Notes: generated from the sequence alone by a model not told the origin. DNA of 32,163 nucleotides from CAZXCQ01 sp964639275 (GCA_964639275.1 CAZXCQ010000032.1:1-32163); one strand, 5' to 3'. Counted from the first letter of the stretch, positions 25,206 to 32,163 are shown. Numbers and translations: made by a program.

Positions 25206-26387
25206 TTAATCCGTCACTGTCATCCAATCGGTGATCGGGACATATTTACCCTTGGTCGCCTTTAGGAAAAAGGCAGAGGTCCCCCCTTCTCTATCATTCG
25301 GCCCAAAGGTCAGTGATACCCCCATGGCGTTAAAATCCTTCATCTTCTCAAGACCCTTGATCAGATTCTCGCGGGTAAGGTCTTTCCCTGCCAACCTCAG
25401 ACCTTCCACGAAGACCATGGCGGCCTCGAATCCCGCCTGGCTGTAAAATCCCATCCTGTGCTTGGGATCGTCTTTATGGATCAATTCTTTGTACAACTTC
25501 ACTCCCGCGTGGCCGGAGTTCAAGGGTTCTGTTATGGCCATGGAAATGAACCCTTCGCTGGCCTCCCCGGCCAATTTAAGGACTATGGGGGCCGATGTGG
25601 CGCTGGGGCCGATGACCTGGACCGGCCATCCCATATTTTTGACCTCCTTGAGAACCGCAGCAGGCTCCCTGACCACGCCAACCATCACGATGATCTCAAC
25701 CCCGGAACTCTTGAGCCGCTGCAACTGGGGAGAGAAATCCACCGCCCCCGGCTTAAATTTCTCTACGGCAGCAAATTCGATGCCGTATTTCTTGGCCTGT
25801 CGTGTCAAACCTTTCATGAGATCCTCACCATAGAGATCTGCCTGAACCAGGGTTCCGATCTTGGCTTTGGACTTTTTCAGTTGATTGGCGATAAAGTCGA
25901 TGATCAGCCTCCCCTGTATTTCTGTGTTCACCGTGGCCTGAAAAATGTAACGTCTTGGAGGATGGGCCAGGCCACTATTCTGACTAAAGGGACAGACCAG
26001 GGGGATTTTTTTCTCTTCCAGATAAGCAACAACAGCATCCGTGGACGCCTGGCCAACAGTGGTGAACAGGCAAAAAATCTTATCACGCTCAACCAACTTT
26101 TTCAGTGCTGCCAGGGTCCTGGGGGCTTGACCCATGTCGTCTTCCAACAATAGCTTGATCTTGCGGCCGTATACTCCGCCTTTTTCGTTGATATAACGAA
26201 AGTAGAGATTCGCTCCGTAATAAATCTCTTTACCCAAAAAGGCCATGCGTCCCGTCTGGTCGAGGATCGCCCCCACCAATACCTGGTTATCCGAAACCCC
26301 GGGATCTCCAGCTGAAGAGAGCGATGCCCCCTGGAACATACCAATAAAGAAAGAGATAAGGATAAGGATCAAAACCTTGGTTTTCAT
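25206..26387 (-). CDS. Periplasmic substrate-binding protein of Liv-type ABC transporter
   Basis: The product is 393 residues. An N-terminal signal peptide is clear: MKTK, a hydrophobic stretch to about residue 22, and probable cleavage around residues 26-27 (SLSSAG). The mature protein resembles type-I periplasmic binding proteins of the LivJ/LivK group: VLVGAILDQTGRMAFLG near 36, GGVYGRKIKLLLEDD near 74, and an FTTVGQASTDAVV region. It captures a small molecule in the periplasm for LivHMGF. Members bind branched amino acids, amides, urea or aromatic and alicyclic acids; context favours an organic acid. A strong GGAGGT ribosome site precedes the ATG. Confidence 0.94.
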   Translation of the reverse strand: MKTKVLILILISFFIGMFQGASLSSAGDPGVSDNQVLVGAILDQTGRMAFLGKEIYYGANLYFRYINEKGGVYGRKIKLLLEDDMGQAPRTLAALKKLVERDKIFCLFTTVGQASTDAVVAYLEEKKIPLVCPFSQNSGLAHPPRRYIFQATVNTEIQGRLIIDFIANQLKKSKAKIGTLVQADLYGEDLMKGLTRQAKKYGIEFAAVEKFKPGAVDFSPQLQRLKSSGVEIIVMVGVVREPAAVLKEVKNMGWPVQVIGPSATSAPIVLKLAGEASEGFISMAITEPLNSGHAGVKLYKELIHKDDPKHRMGFYSQAGFEAAMVFVEGLRLAGKDLTRENLIKGLEKMKDFNAMGVSLTFGPNDREGGTSAFFLKATKGKYVPITDWMTVTD

Positions 26388-26470
26388 TTTGGCACCTCCA
26401 TTTACTTCGTGTCTGGATTGATGAGATTTGTCCCGCCTTAGCCTTTATGGTCTTCTTTTTCACCTCCTTT

Positions 26471-27511
26471 TCATCCGGATCGAGTCACTACGATCCTCAC
26501 TGGGTTTCCAACCTTCTTTTCCAGATCCCGTATCCCCTGATTCACATCATCGAGGGGGATATTTGCGGTGATAGACTCAGAAAGGTCCAGCCTTTTTGAG
26601 GTCAAGAACCCGACCAATTTCTGGATGTCCGTCAGGTCGCTTCCAAAAGAACCCATGAGCTGGTATTCAGACCAGACAAAAATGAAGGGGGGTACAATCT
26701 CTATGTTCTGTGTTCCGATCCCCGCCGCCACGGTTCGCCCCCCCCGTTTCAGGCTCTTGACCGCCTGATCGATCGTCTCGTTGAGCCCCACGAATTCAAG
26801 GGACAGATCCACCCCTTCCCCTCCCGTAAGCTCCTTTATCTTCTTGGCTGGCTTTTCCCTGGTCCCGTTGATCGTTTCATCAGCCCCAACCCTTTTGGCG
26901 CGCTCAAGGACCTCATCCGAGACATCCACGGCGATGACCTTTGAGGCGCCACAGACCTTGGATAGCTGAACTGCATGGTGTCCCAGTCCGCCGCACCCGA
27001 ATACTGCCACGGTTTCACCCGCCTTTAGATCCCCCCTTTTGGTGAGTGCATGAAAGGGGGTGGCCACTGCATCGCCTAAAACGGCCCCTTGATCGAAGGG
27101 GATACTCTCGGGCAGGGCTGTCAGGGAGCGGGCAGGTACTTTAAAATACTCAGCAAAGGCCCCGTCCCGGTGCATGCCCATGACCTGTGACGAAGTGCAG
27201 AGGGAATCCTTGCCTTGCCTGCAGTAACTGCAGTTCCCGCAGGTGGCTGCTCCGAAGGAGATAACCCTGTCGCCGGGTTTCCAGCCTTTTACAAAGGAGC
27301 CTACCTCCACAATTACTCCCGATGGCTCGTGTCCCAGAATTATAGGGCTGAAGGAGACGGGGACCATTCCATGGACGGCGGTGTGGACATCGGTGGCGCA
27401 GATGCCGCAGGCCTTCATCTCCACAAGGACCTCGTCAGGATTGATCTTCGGAATGGGGACTTCTTCTATTTTGAGAGGCTCTCCCGGCTTATGCAATCTG
27501 GCGGCCTTCAT
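26471..27511 (-). CDS. Zinc-dependent medium-chain alcohol dehydrogenase
   Basis: The product is 346 residues. Catalytic Zn ligands are Cys38 (CGICATD) and His61/Glu62 (GHE); the structural Zn site is Cys91, Cys94, Cys97 and Cys105. The NAD(P)-binding motif GCGGLGHHAVQL lies near 172-183, followed by VIAVDVSDEVLERAK. Enzymes of this kind oxidise hydroxyacyl-CoA or alcohols to ketones; 6-hydroxycyclohexenecarbonyl-CoA dehydrogenase of anaerobic benzoate degradation is one member of the superfamily. Here it probably oxidises a hydroxylated intermediate. GGAGG lies 10 bases before the ATG. A 242-base gap with several repeats lies upstream. Confidence 0.93.
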   Translation of the reverse strand: MKAARLHKPGEPLKIEEVPIPKINPDEVLVEMKACGICATDVHTAVHGMVPVSFSPIILGHEPSGVIVEVGSFVKGWKPGDRVISFGAATCGNCSYCRQGKDSLCTSSQVMGMHRDGAFAEYFKVPARSLTALPESIPFDQGAVLGDAVATPFHALTKRGDLKAGETVAVFGCGGLGHHAVQLSKVCGASKVIAVDVSDEVLERAKRVGADETINGTREKPAKKIKELTGGEGVDLSLEFVGLNETIDQAVKSLKRGGRTVAAGIGTQNIEIVPPFIFVWSEYQLMGSFGSDLTDIQKLVGFLTSKRLDLSESITANIPLDDVNQGIRDLEKKVGNPVRIVVTRSG

Positions 27512-27547
27512 GGTCGTTTTTCCTCCCCCTTCATAGTCAGAAAGCCC

Positions 27548-27664
27548 TTGCTATGGTGTTGCTATGTAAATTCTTCAGCGCCCGTCCGCCCGAGGCGGGC
27601 TCATTGAACGCTCCCATTGCCCGAACCAGGGGGTAAGGTACGGCGAGGAAGAAAGGGGCAATGG
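27548..27664. promoter_or_regulatory. Repeat-rich control region upstream of the alcohol dehydrogenase
   Basis: Within the 242-base gap 27512-27753 three structures are clustered. There is a direct repeat TTGCTATG at 27548-27555 and 27559-27566 (11-base period). A GC hairpin GCCCG-AGG-CGGGC lies at 27588-27600. A perfect 9-base inverted repeat CCATTGCCC/GGGCAATGG lies at 27614-27622 and 27656-27664. No convincing -35/-10 pair was found. A regulator site or processing point splitting the island is plausible. Confidence 0.4.
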
Positions 27665-27753
27665 CTTACAATCATTGGTACATAGTAAATGAACTTCCAG
27701 AATATCACACCAGTACAGATACGAGAGCTCTGCTCCTTTGCCCGATTTGAGCT

Positions 27754-28605
27754 TTACTCATGGAGTTTGAAAAATCGAATGGCATTATCCCGGAGCAGCT
27801 TTTTCTTGGCCTTGATATCCAGTTCCAGGTCTTCGACGTCATCAACGCAGCGCTTGAATGGCAGTAATGGATAATCCGTGCCCCAGAGGACCTTGTCCTG
27901 GCCGTAAGTGGCAACGAACTCCTTGAAAGACTCGGGCCAAAATTTGGCCGGCCTGGCCGAGGTCTCCACGTACACGTTGGGAAACTTCCAGGCCAGGATC
28001 ATCATCTCCTCATGCCAGGGCTGGCCCAGATGGGCTCCTGCGATGCGGAGTTCCGGGAAGGTCAGAGCCACCTCGTCCAGATAGATGGGCCTGCCGCACT
28101 CTGAAGGGAGAAGAGGGCCGGTATGGCCCACTTGCAGGACCACAGCTATGTCAAGCTCGATACACTTGGCATAAAGGGGATAATACATTTTGTCGTTGGG
28201 GGGAACACCAACCTTCCCGTTTCCATAGGCATAGGGTTCTAGGCGCAGGGCCTTGCACCCGTACTCCTTGACGCAACGCTCCACCTCCCGGTAGGCCTCC
28301 ATGTAGTCCCGTGGGTCCACGGTGCAGGCAAATGAGAATTTATCCGGATATTTCACGGAGAGTTGGCCGGCCTCATCATTGCTGAGGATTGTTCTTCCCT
28401 CAAAGACAAATGAGGAAAGAATGATCTTCTCTACTCCTCCCTGCTCCATCTCTTGAAAGAGCCCCTCCACTGTTTGGCCCTTCTCAAAGATGTGGTCCGT
28501 CTTGTAGCGCCGGAAGATGTGCCAGAAGGATTGCGGCCATATATCCGCAGTTCCTTCCCGGACCAAAGTGGCCCAGGCATCTATAGCCAGAACTTTTTCA
28601 CTCAT
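27754..28605 (-). CDS. Amidohydrolase-2 family protein B, N-terminal HxH missing
   Basis: The product is 283 residues from the second of two tandem ATGs (the first is 28608), with AGGAG at better spacing for the second. It is a paralogue of the protein at 15216-16070, with long identical blocks around QVGHTGPLLPSECGRP and GAHLGQPWHEEMMILAWKFP and the same LWGTDYPLL. As in the paralogue the DxHxH metal motif is absent: IDAWAT has Trp11 and Thr13. Retained ligand candidates are the His of QVGHTG, the His of GAHLG and the Asp of GTDYP. It lies between the DUF35 genes and the alcohol dehydrogenase. The two copies probably act on related CoA intermediates or form a hetero-oligomer; the reaction is unknown. 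Confidence 0.85.
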   Translation of the reverse strand: MSEKVLAIDAWATLVREGTADIWPQSFWHIFRRYKTDHIFEKGQTVEGLFQEMEQGGVEKIILSSFVFEGRTILSNDEAGQLSVKYPDKFSFACTVDPRDYMEAYREVERCVKEYGCKALRLEPYAYGNGKVGVPPNDKMYYPLYAKCIELDIAVVLQVGHTGPLLPSECGRPIYLDEVALTFPELRIAGAHLGQPWHEEMMILAWKFPNVYVETSARPAKFWPESFKEFVATYGQDKVLWGTDYPLLPFKRCVDDVEDLELDIKAKKKLLRDNAIRFFKLHE

Positions 28606-28807
28606 CATTTTTCTCCTCTGTCTTTTGCCGGATCATGAAAAGCTGCATCTTCTCTGGGGGGTCAGCGTTCTTCGGCCGTTTGAGTCCGTCACTCCATTGC
28701 TGCAAGGCTTGAGGGCATTCTTTCCATGCAAAGGAGGGTTGATCCTGGCCCGGCTTATAAGGGCTGGGCTTGAGGACATCAACGGGGATCAGGAGACCCC
28801 TTTGTCC
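28598..28807 (-). other. Cryptic 69-codon open frame between DUF35 and amidohydrolase genes
   Basis: A minus-strand frame stays open for 69 codons and ends at a TGA that overlaps the start of the next gene. It is in the -1 frame relative to the end of the DUF35 gene and overlaps its last codons. It has no ATG, GTG or TTG near its beginning; the first candidates are CTG, a TTG about halfway along and a late ATG. Codons are G/C-rich at the third position like the neighbours, and the peptide (containing WSDGLKRPKNADPPEKMQLF) looks protein-like. It could be a C-terminal extension reached by frameshift, a one-base error, or a gene remnant. Confidence 0.35.
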
Positions 28808-29253
28808 TCCGGTCTAAAATAGGCAATATCCAGGATACTGCCCCCACGCTCTTCTCTGAAAAAGGCACGCAGTCTCATACCATGTTTGATATCAGCAGGG
28901 TCGATCTCTCCCAAAAGGTGAACCAGAGACGTGTCCGCTCCGTCGGGTTTAATAATCCCGTATGCGAAGGGGGTCTCCGCCGGATGGTGGGGCTGGGTCC
29001 GGTAGACGACCGTGAAGGAGATTAGTGTTCCCCCGGGCCCCACCTCCACCCATTCGGTTGTGTCCACAAAACAGTCTTTACAGAATAACTGGGCCGGTAC
29101 GATCACCCGCCGGCATTGAGGGCACTTCTTGCCCATGATCCTTTGGTTGTCCCTCAGCTCCACAAAGAACCTGCTGGCAGTCCTCCCTGCCGAATAACTG
29201 AAAGGAAGACTCACTTTACCCGGAAAGACGATCCTTTCTTGCCGATCGATCAT
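28789..29253 (-). CDS. Zn-ribbon OB-fold (DUF35) acyl-CoA-associated protein 2
   Basis: The product is 154 residues from the ATG at 29251-29253, with AGGAG 8 bases upstream; a GTG at 29271 in the same frame is less likely. The rubredoxin-like Zn ribbon CPQC...CKDC (CxxC-x10-CxxC) precedes an OB-fold with GPGGTLISFTVVYR and FAYGIIKPDGADTSLVHLL. DUF35 proteins are partners of thiolase-superfamily enzymes: BbsA with BbsB, the archaeal thiolase/HMG-CoA synthase complex, and ChsH2 with the Ltp2 aldolase. A tandem copy lies immediately upstream and two thiolase-like genes follow it upstream, so a multi-subunit complex is likely. Confidence 0.9.
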   Translation of the reverse strand: MIDRQERIVFPGKVSLPFSYSAGRTASRFFVELRDNQRIMGKKCPQCRRVIVPAQLFCKDCFVDTTEWVEVGPGGTLISFTVVYRTQPHHPAETPFAYGIIKPDGADTSLVHLLGEIDPADIKHGMRLRAFFREERGGSILDIAYFRPEDKGVS

Positions 29254-29267
29254 TTTGCGCTCTCCTG

Positions 29268-29753
29268 TCACGGCGGCTCTTCAATGGTCCTGAAGTGGAT
29301 AATGTCACCTATGTTGCCTTCCCTCTTTTCCTTAAAGACGGCCTCCACCCTCATCCCCACATACAGTTTTTCAGGATCTCCCTCCTCCAGTATGTGATTG
29401 ATGCAGGAGTAGGCCCCGTCGAGCTGAATCAGTCCGGTTCCATAGGGGATGGGCCGGGGTTTTCCCGTGGAGCCGTCGATAAAGGGATGATAGATGGAGG
29501 TATAGGCCCTGACCGTGCCCTTGGGGCCTACGGGCACCCACTCTCCCATCTTGGCAAAGCAGTCACCACAGACGGGACGCGGGGGGACGAAGACCCGGCT
29601 GCATTTAGTGCAGGTTATACCCATGATTCTTCCGCTCTCCTTCAGTTCCCTGAAAAACTTGCTGTAGTAAGCCCCGGCAGGGAACCTATAGTGAAGATCC
29701 ATCTGGATTGTGGTTCGAAGGAGTTCCTCTTGCTGCCCTTTCTCTTTTTTCAT
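29268..29753 (-). CDS. Zn-ribbon OB-fold (DUF35) acyl-CoA-associated protein 1
   Basis: The product is 161 residues. Zn ribbon CTKC...CGDC (CxxC-x10-CxxC) near 48-65 is followed by an OB-fold beginning GPKGTVRAYTSIYHPF and ending with MRVEAVFKEKREGNIGDIIHF. The N-terminal helix region FPAGAYYSKFFRELKESG is the typical DUF35 docking segment for a thiolase-like partner. The gene starts 10 bases after the thiolase-like gene A. It shares its layout with the following DUF35 copy and probably arose by duplication. Each may pair with one of the two thiolase-like proteins, or they may form a bridge as in archaeal complexes; this is inference. Confidence 0.9.
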   Translation of the reverse strand: MKKEKGQQEELLRTTIQMDLHYRFPAGAYYSKFFRELKESGRIMGITCTKCSRVFVPPRPVCGDCFAKMGEWVPVGPKGTVRAYTSIYHPFIDGSTGKPRPIPYGTGLIQLDGAYSCINHILEEGDPEKLYVGMRVEAVFKEKREGNIGDIIHFRTIEEPP

Positions 29754-29763
29754 CTCACACCCT

Positions 29764-30924
29764 TTACTCAGGCCTGCTGGACAGAATCAAGACATCGCTC
29801 CAGGAATAGACACCATAACTGGTCACCAGGACCAGGTTGACGTCAGGGACCTGTCGCTTGCCTCCCTTTCCGTGGATCTGGAGCGCGCCCTCGGCCACAC
29901 GGATTGTTCCGGAGGCCCCCACGGGATTGGTGGAAAGGACCCCTCCCGAGGGATTGACGGGAAGCTCGCCGTCCATTAAGGTTATGCCGTCATCGATCAG
30001 CCGGCCCCCCTCCCCGTTTTTGCAGAACCCCAAGGCCTCATACCAGGCGATCTCCGCATAAGTCAGTGGCTCGTAGATCTCAGCCACATCGAACTCCTTC
30101 AGGGGCTCTTTTATTCCCACCTCCTTATATGCCAGCCGGGAAGCCTCTCTTAATGTTCTCATTGTACACAGGCGATTCTTCAATTCACCGAGGTAAATGT
30201 GATCGTGCCTTGTTACGGCGGCCCTTACCCAGGCAGGTCTTGAGCATTTCTTTTTTGCGATCTCTTCACAGGCAAAGATGATGGCGCAAGCCCCATCCGA
30301 TTGGGGACACATTTCCAGTCGATGCACCGGATAGGCCAGCATTGGAGATTCCAGTACCTCTTCAACGGTAAGGTCGGGCATCTGGAGGTGGGCGTAGGGG
30401 TTATTGCGGGCGTTTTTTCTGGCCTTTATGGCCACCTTGGCCGACTGCTCCTGGGTAACACCCCGCTCGGCCACGTATTCGGAAATGGAGAGAGCGAAAT
30501 TGCCCATGGCTGCCGCGGCCACCTGGCGGTCCCATAGGGGATCTGTAAGGGCCATGCCGGCCGTGGTGTGCCCGTCGGAGTGTTTTTCAAAACCCACAAC
30601 CATAACCTTGTCAAAGAGGCCCGAAGCAACATGGTAATACCCGGAAATGGCCCCTGAGGCCCCGGAGGTGCCGCCGGTGGCAATCTTGAAGGCGTGCTTC
30701 ATATAAGCCCCTGCTCCATCTCCGCACCACATGTCAGGGAGGGCCCTGCCTTCAAAGAGTTCCATGTTGGCCAGTACCACCGCGTCAATGTCCTTTATGG
30801 TCATCTCCGCGTCCCTCAAGGCCGAGGTGGCGGCCTCGTAAACCAATTCCATCTGGTTGGCGTCCTCCCTGCGGCTGCAGTGTTTGGTCTGTCCGGTTCC
30901 GATAACGGCTACCCTTTTTCCCAT
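29764..30924 (-). CDS. Thiolase-superfamily protein A lacking the nucleophilic Cys (Ltp2-like candidate)
   Basis: The product is 386 residues from the ATG at 30922-30924, with a G-rich ribosome site, 8 bases after the preceding gene. The SCP-x/thiolase fold is recognisable: MGKRVAVIGTGQTKH at the N-terminus, a GALA-like SDGACAIIFACEE (209-221), DVAEIYEPLTYAE (279-291) and NPSGG (324-328). The region that carries the nucleophilic Cys reads KIATGGTSGASGA, placing Gly85 at that position, and the GHP motif is TNP (332-334). Tyr284 lies where SCP2 thiolases have the HDCF His. Missing Cys/His with Tyr residues instead resembles Ltp2, a thiolase-fold retro-aldolase of steroid side-chain degradation that works with a DUF35 partner. 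Fold certain; aldolase role inferred. Confidence 0.85.
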   Translation of the reverse strand: MGKRVAVIGTGQTKHCSRREDANQMELVYEAATSALRDAEMTIKDIDAVVLANMELFEGRALPDMWCGDGAGAYMKHAFKIATGGTSGASGAISGYYHVASGLFDKVMVVGFEKHSDGHTTAGMALTDPLWDRQVAAAAMGNFALSISEYVAERGVTQEQSAKVAIKARKNARNNPYAHLQMPDLTVEEVLESPMLAYPVHRLEMCPQSDGACAIIFACEEIAKKKCSRPAWVRAAVTRHDHIYLGELKNRLCTMRTLREASRLAYKEVGIKEPLKEFDVAEIYEPLTYAEIAWYEALGFCKNGEGGRLIDDGITLMDGELPVNPSGGVLSTNPVGASGTIRVAEGALQIHGKGGKRQVPDVNLVLVTSYGVYSWSDVLILSSRPE

Positions 30925-30932
30925 GCTCCCCC

Positions 30933-32075
30933 CTATGCCCCGACAATCATCACGTACTGACCCTGCCCGCAACAGCCGGTGAAGCCTTGGGCCAGGGCCT
31001 TATTGACCCCTTGCACCTGCCGGTCCCCGGCCTCCCCACGGACCTGCAACACGCTCTCCACTAGACGGGTCAGGCCCGCAACAATATGAGGATTTCCTCC
31101 TATCATTCCGCCCGATGGATTGACCGGAAGTTCTCCTCCCCGGGAGGTCAGCCCTTCCGAAAGAATTTTTGCGCCCTGGCCCCTGCGGCACAGACCCAGC
31201 AGTTCCGTCCAGAGGAATTCCTGGTAAGAGAAGGCGGCCGAGACCTCTACCACATGGAGCTCCTTTAAGGGATGGGCAATCCCCGCCATTTCATATGCCC
31301 GCTTCGAGGCGTTGACCAAGGCCTCCCCTTGGGAAAGATCCCTGTTCCCTAGGTAGTGAGTCTCCATGCAACTCCCCGCGCCAAGGATCCATACTGGCCC
31401 TTTTGAAAGGGCCTCGGCCTTTTCCTCTGAGGCCAGTACAACCACACATGCCCCGTCAGAGACGGGCGCGGCATCCTTTTCCTTAATGGGATACGCCCAC
31501 ATGGGGGAATCCATTACCTCCTCTACCGTGGTCTCCCCGGCCACCTGTGCCCAGGGGTTATTCATGGCGTCTTTGAGATTCTTTACCACGACCTGGGCAC
31601 ACTCTTCTTGTGTGATTCCATACCGTTCCATATAGAGGTTGGCTTGAAGTGCACTGGCCGAAAGGTAGTCCAGACCCAATGGCTGCTGATAGACAGGGTC
31701 AAAGACCCAGTTGCTTATGGCGTAATGGTCCCCCATGGAGCCCTTGCACTCGGAAACCACCAGGGTGAGATCTGAGGCACCGGCAAGAATCATCATCATT
31801 CCCTGAAATACCGCTCCAAGACCATCTCCTGAAACTCGACTCTCCCGCTTCATGACCGCCCCAACCACATCGGTCAGCGAAGCGTTTGAGGCGGTCTGCC
31901 CGTCCCATAGATCCACACAAGAGGTAATGACGTTGTCCACCTCTTCCCGGTCCACCCCTGCATCCCCCAAGGCCTGTTGAACGACCTCGAAGACCATCTC
32001 AATGATGGTCTGGTGACTCTTGTCTGCCTCGTATTTTGTCTGACTTACGCCGATAATACCGACCTTTGGGCTCAT
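30933..32075 (-). CDS. Thiolase-superfamily protein B lacking canonical catalytic residues
   Basis: The product is 380 residues and the first gene of the island inside the window. The thiolase fold is shown by MSPKVGIIGVSQTKYE, VSDGACVVVLASEEKA (205-220), VVEVSAAFSYQEFLWTELLG (275-294) and LPVNPSGG (316-323). The Cys-nucleophile segment reads RVSGDGLGAVFQG with Gly at the expected position, GHP is GNP (327-329), and the HDCF-type His is Ser279. A CC pair (368-369) is kept at the C-terminal Cys region. With fewer candidate catalytic residues than protein A it may be a non-catalytic partner of A, or act on a different intermediate. AGGGAG precedes the ATG by 11 bases. No clear promoter is visible in the 88 bases left upstream. 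Confidence 0.82.
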   Translation of the reverse strand: MSPKVGIIGVSQTKYEADKSHQTIIEMVFEVVQQALGDAGVDREEVDNVITSCVDLWDGQTASNASLTDVVGAVMKRESRVSGDGLGAVFQGMMMILAGASDLTLVVSECKGSMGDHYAISNWVFDPVYQQPLGLDYLSASALQANLYMERYGITQEECAQVVVKNLKDAMNNPWAQVAGETTVEEVMDSPMWAYPIKEKDAAPVSDGACVVVLASEEKAEALSKGPVWILGAGSCMETHYLGNRDLSQGEALVNASKRAYEMAGIAHPLKELHVVEVSAAFSYQEFLWTELLGLCRRGQGAKILSEGLTSRGGELPVNPSGGMIGGNPHIVAGLTRLVESVLQVRGEAGDRQVQGVNKALAQGFTGCCGQGQYVMIVGA

Positions 32076-32163
32076 GATCGACTTGACTCCCTACAGTATC
32101 TTGTAACCTCTCAAAAACCCGGGGATAAATCGATTGTGGTGTGGCATGGGGGTCTTTTTTTCT
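32076..32163. other. Upstream end of window
   Basis: The last 88 bases hold the weak ribosome site of thiolase-like gene B. No convincing -35/-10 pair is seen on the minus strand, so the island may begin further upstream. Confidence 0.5.

Noticed and set aside
32142..32163. T-rich tract at the right edge as a terminator
   Set aside because: No stem precedes it and no plus-strand gene ends there.

Overview
The window reads as one stretch of chromosome from an anaerobic, Gram-negative bacterium, most likely a deltaproteobacterium in the broad sense (Desulfobacterota). This is inferred from a tungsten-type aldehyde:ferredoxin oxidoreductase gene, a multi-PAS/Cache sensor kinase, and a large set of CoA-thioester catabolic genes served by a Liv-type ABC transporter. 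No rRNA, tRNA, CRISPR, IS element, integrase or phage gene was seen. Coding density is high and nearly every gene is on the minus strand.

Region 1 (1-8407) is mostly housekeeping. It holds the 5' part of an AOR-family gene cut by the window edge, then proC, mfd and an LD-carypeptidase-family (S66) gene, all on the minus strand and closely spaced. A divergent gene on the plus strand (7337-8407) encodes a BioD-like/DRTGG protein. The 300-base divergent gap carries one recognisable sigma70-type promoter in each direction. Region 2 (8441-12584) is a self-contained signalling unit: SDR oxidoreductase, 935-aa histidine kinase and stand-alone receiver protein. It is read from a promoter with perfect -35 and -10 hexamers and ends at a small hairpin shared with the convergent plus-strand gene.

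Region 3 (12774-32075) is the most interesting part: 18 co-directional minus-strand genes forming a catabolic island. In transcription order these are two thiolase-like proteins, two DUF35 Zn-ribbon/OB-fold proteins, an amidohydrolase-2 family protein, a Zn-dependent alcohol dehydrogenase, a periplasmic binding protein, LivH, LivM, LivG, LivF, an AMP-forming acyl-CoA ligase, a BKACE-family beta-keto acid cleavage enzyme, two crotonase-fold proteins, an acyl-CoA dehydrogenase, a second amidohydrolase-2 paralogue and two more acyl-CoA dehydrogenases. The layout suggests uptake of an organic acid, activation to a CoA thioester, alpha,beta-dehydrogenation, hydration, alcohol oxidation and C-C cleavage. 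The substrate cannot be named from sequence.

Several enzymes in the island depart from the textbook active site. Both thiolase-like proteins lack the nucleophilic Cys and the GHP His. Both amidohydrolases lack the N-terminal HxH metal ligands. One crotonase has Asn where the second catalytic Glu should be. The BKACE protein has Gln at the position that is Glu14 in the founding aminohexanoate enzyme. Together these point to a catabolic route with non-standard C-C bond cleavage, possibly retro-aldol, rather than ordinary fatty-acid beta-oxidation. That interpretation is inference.
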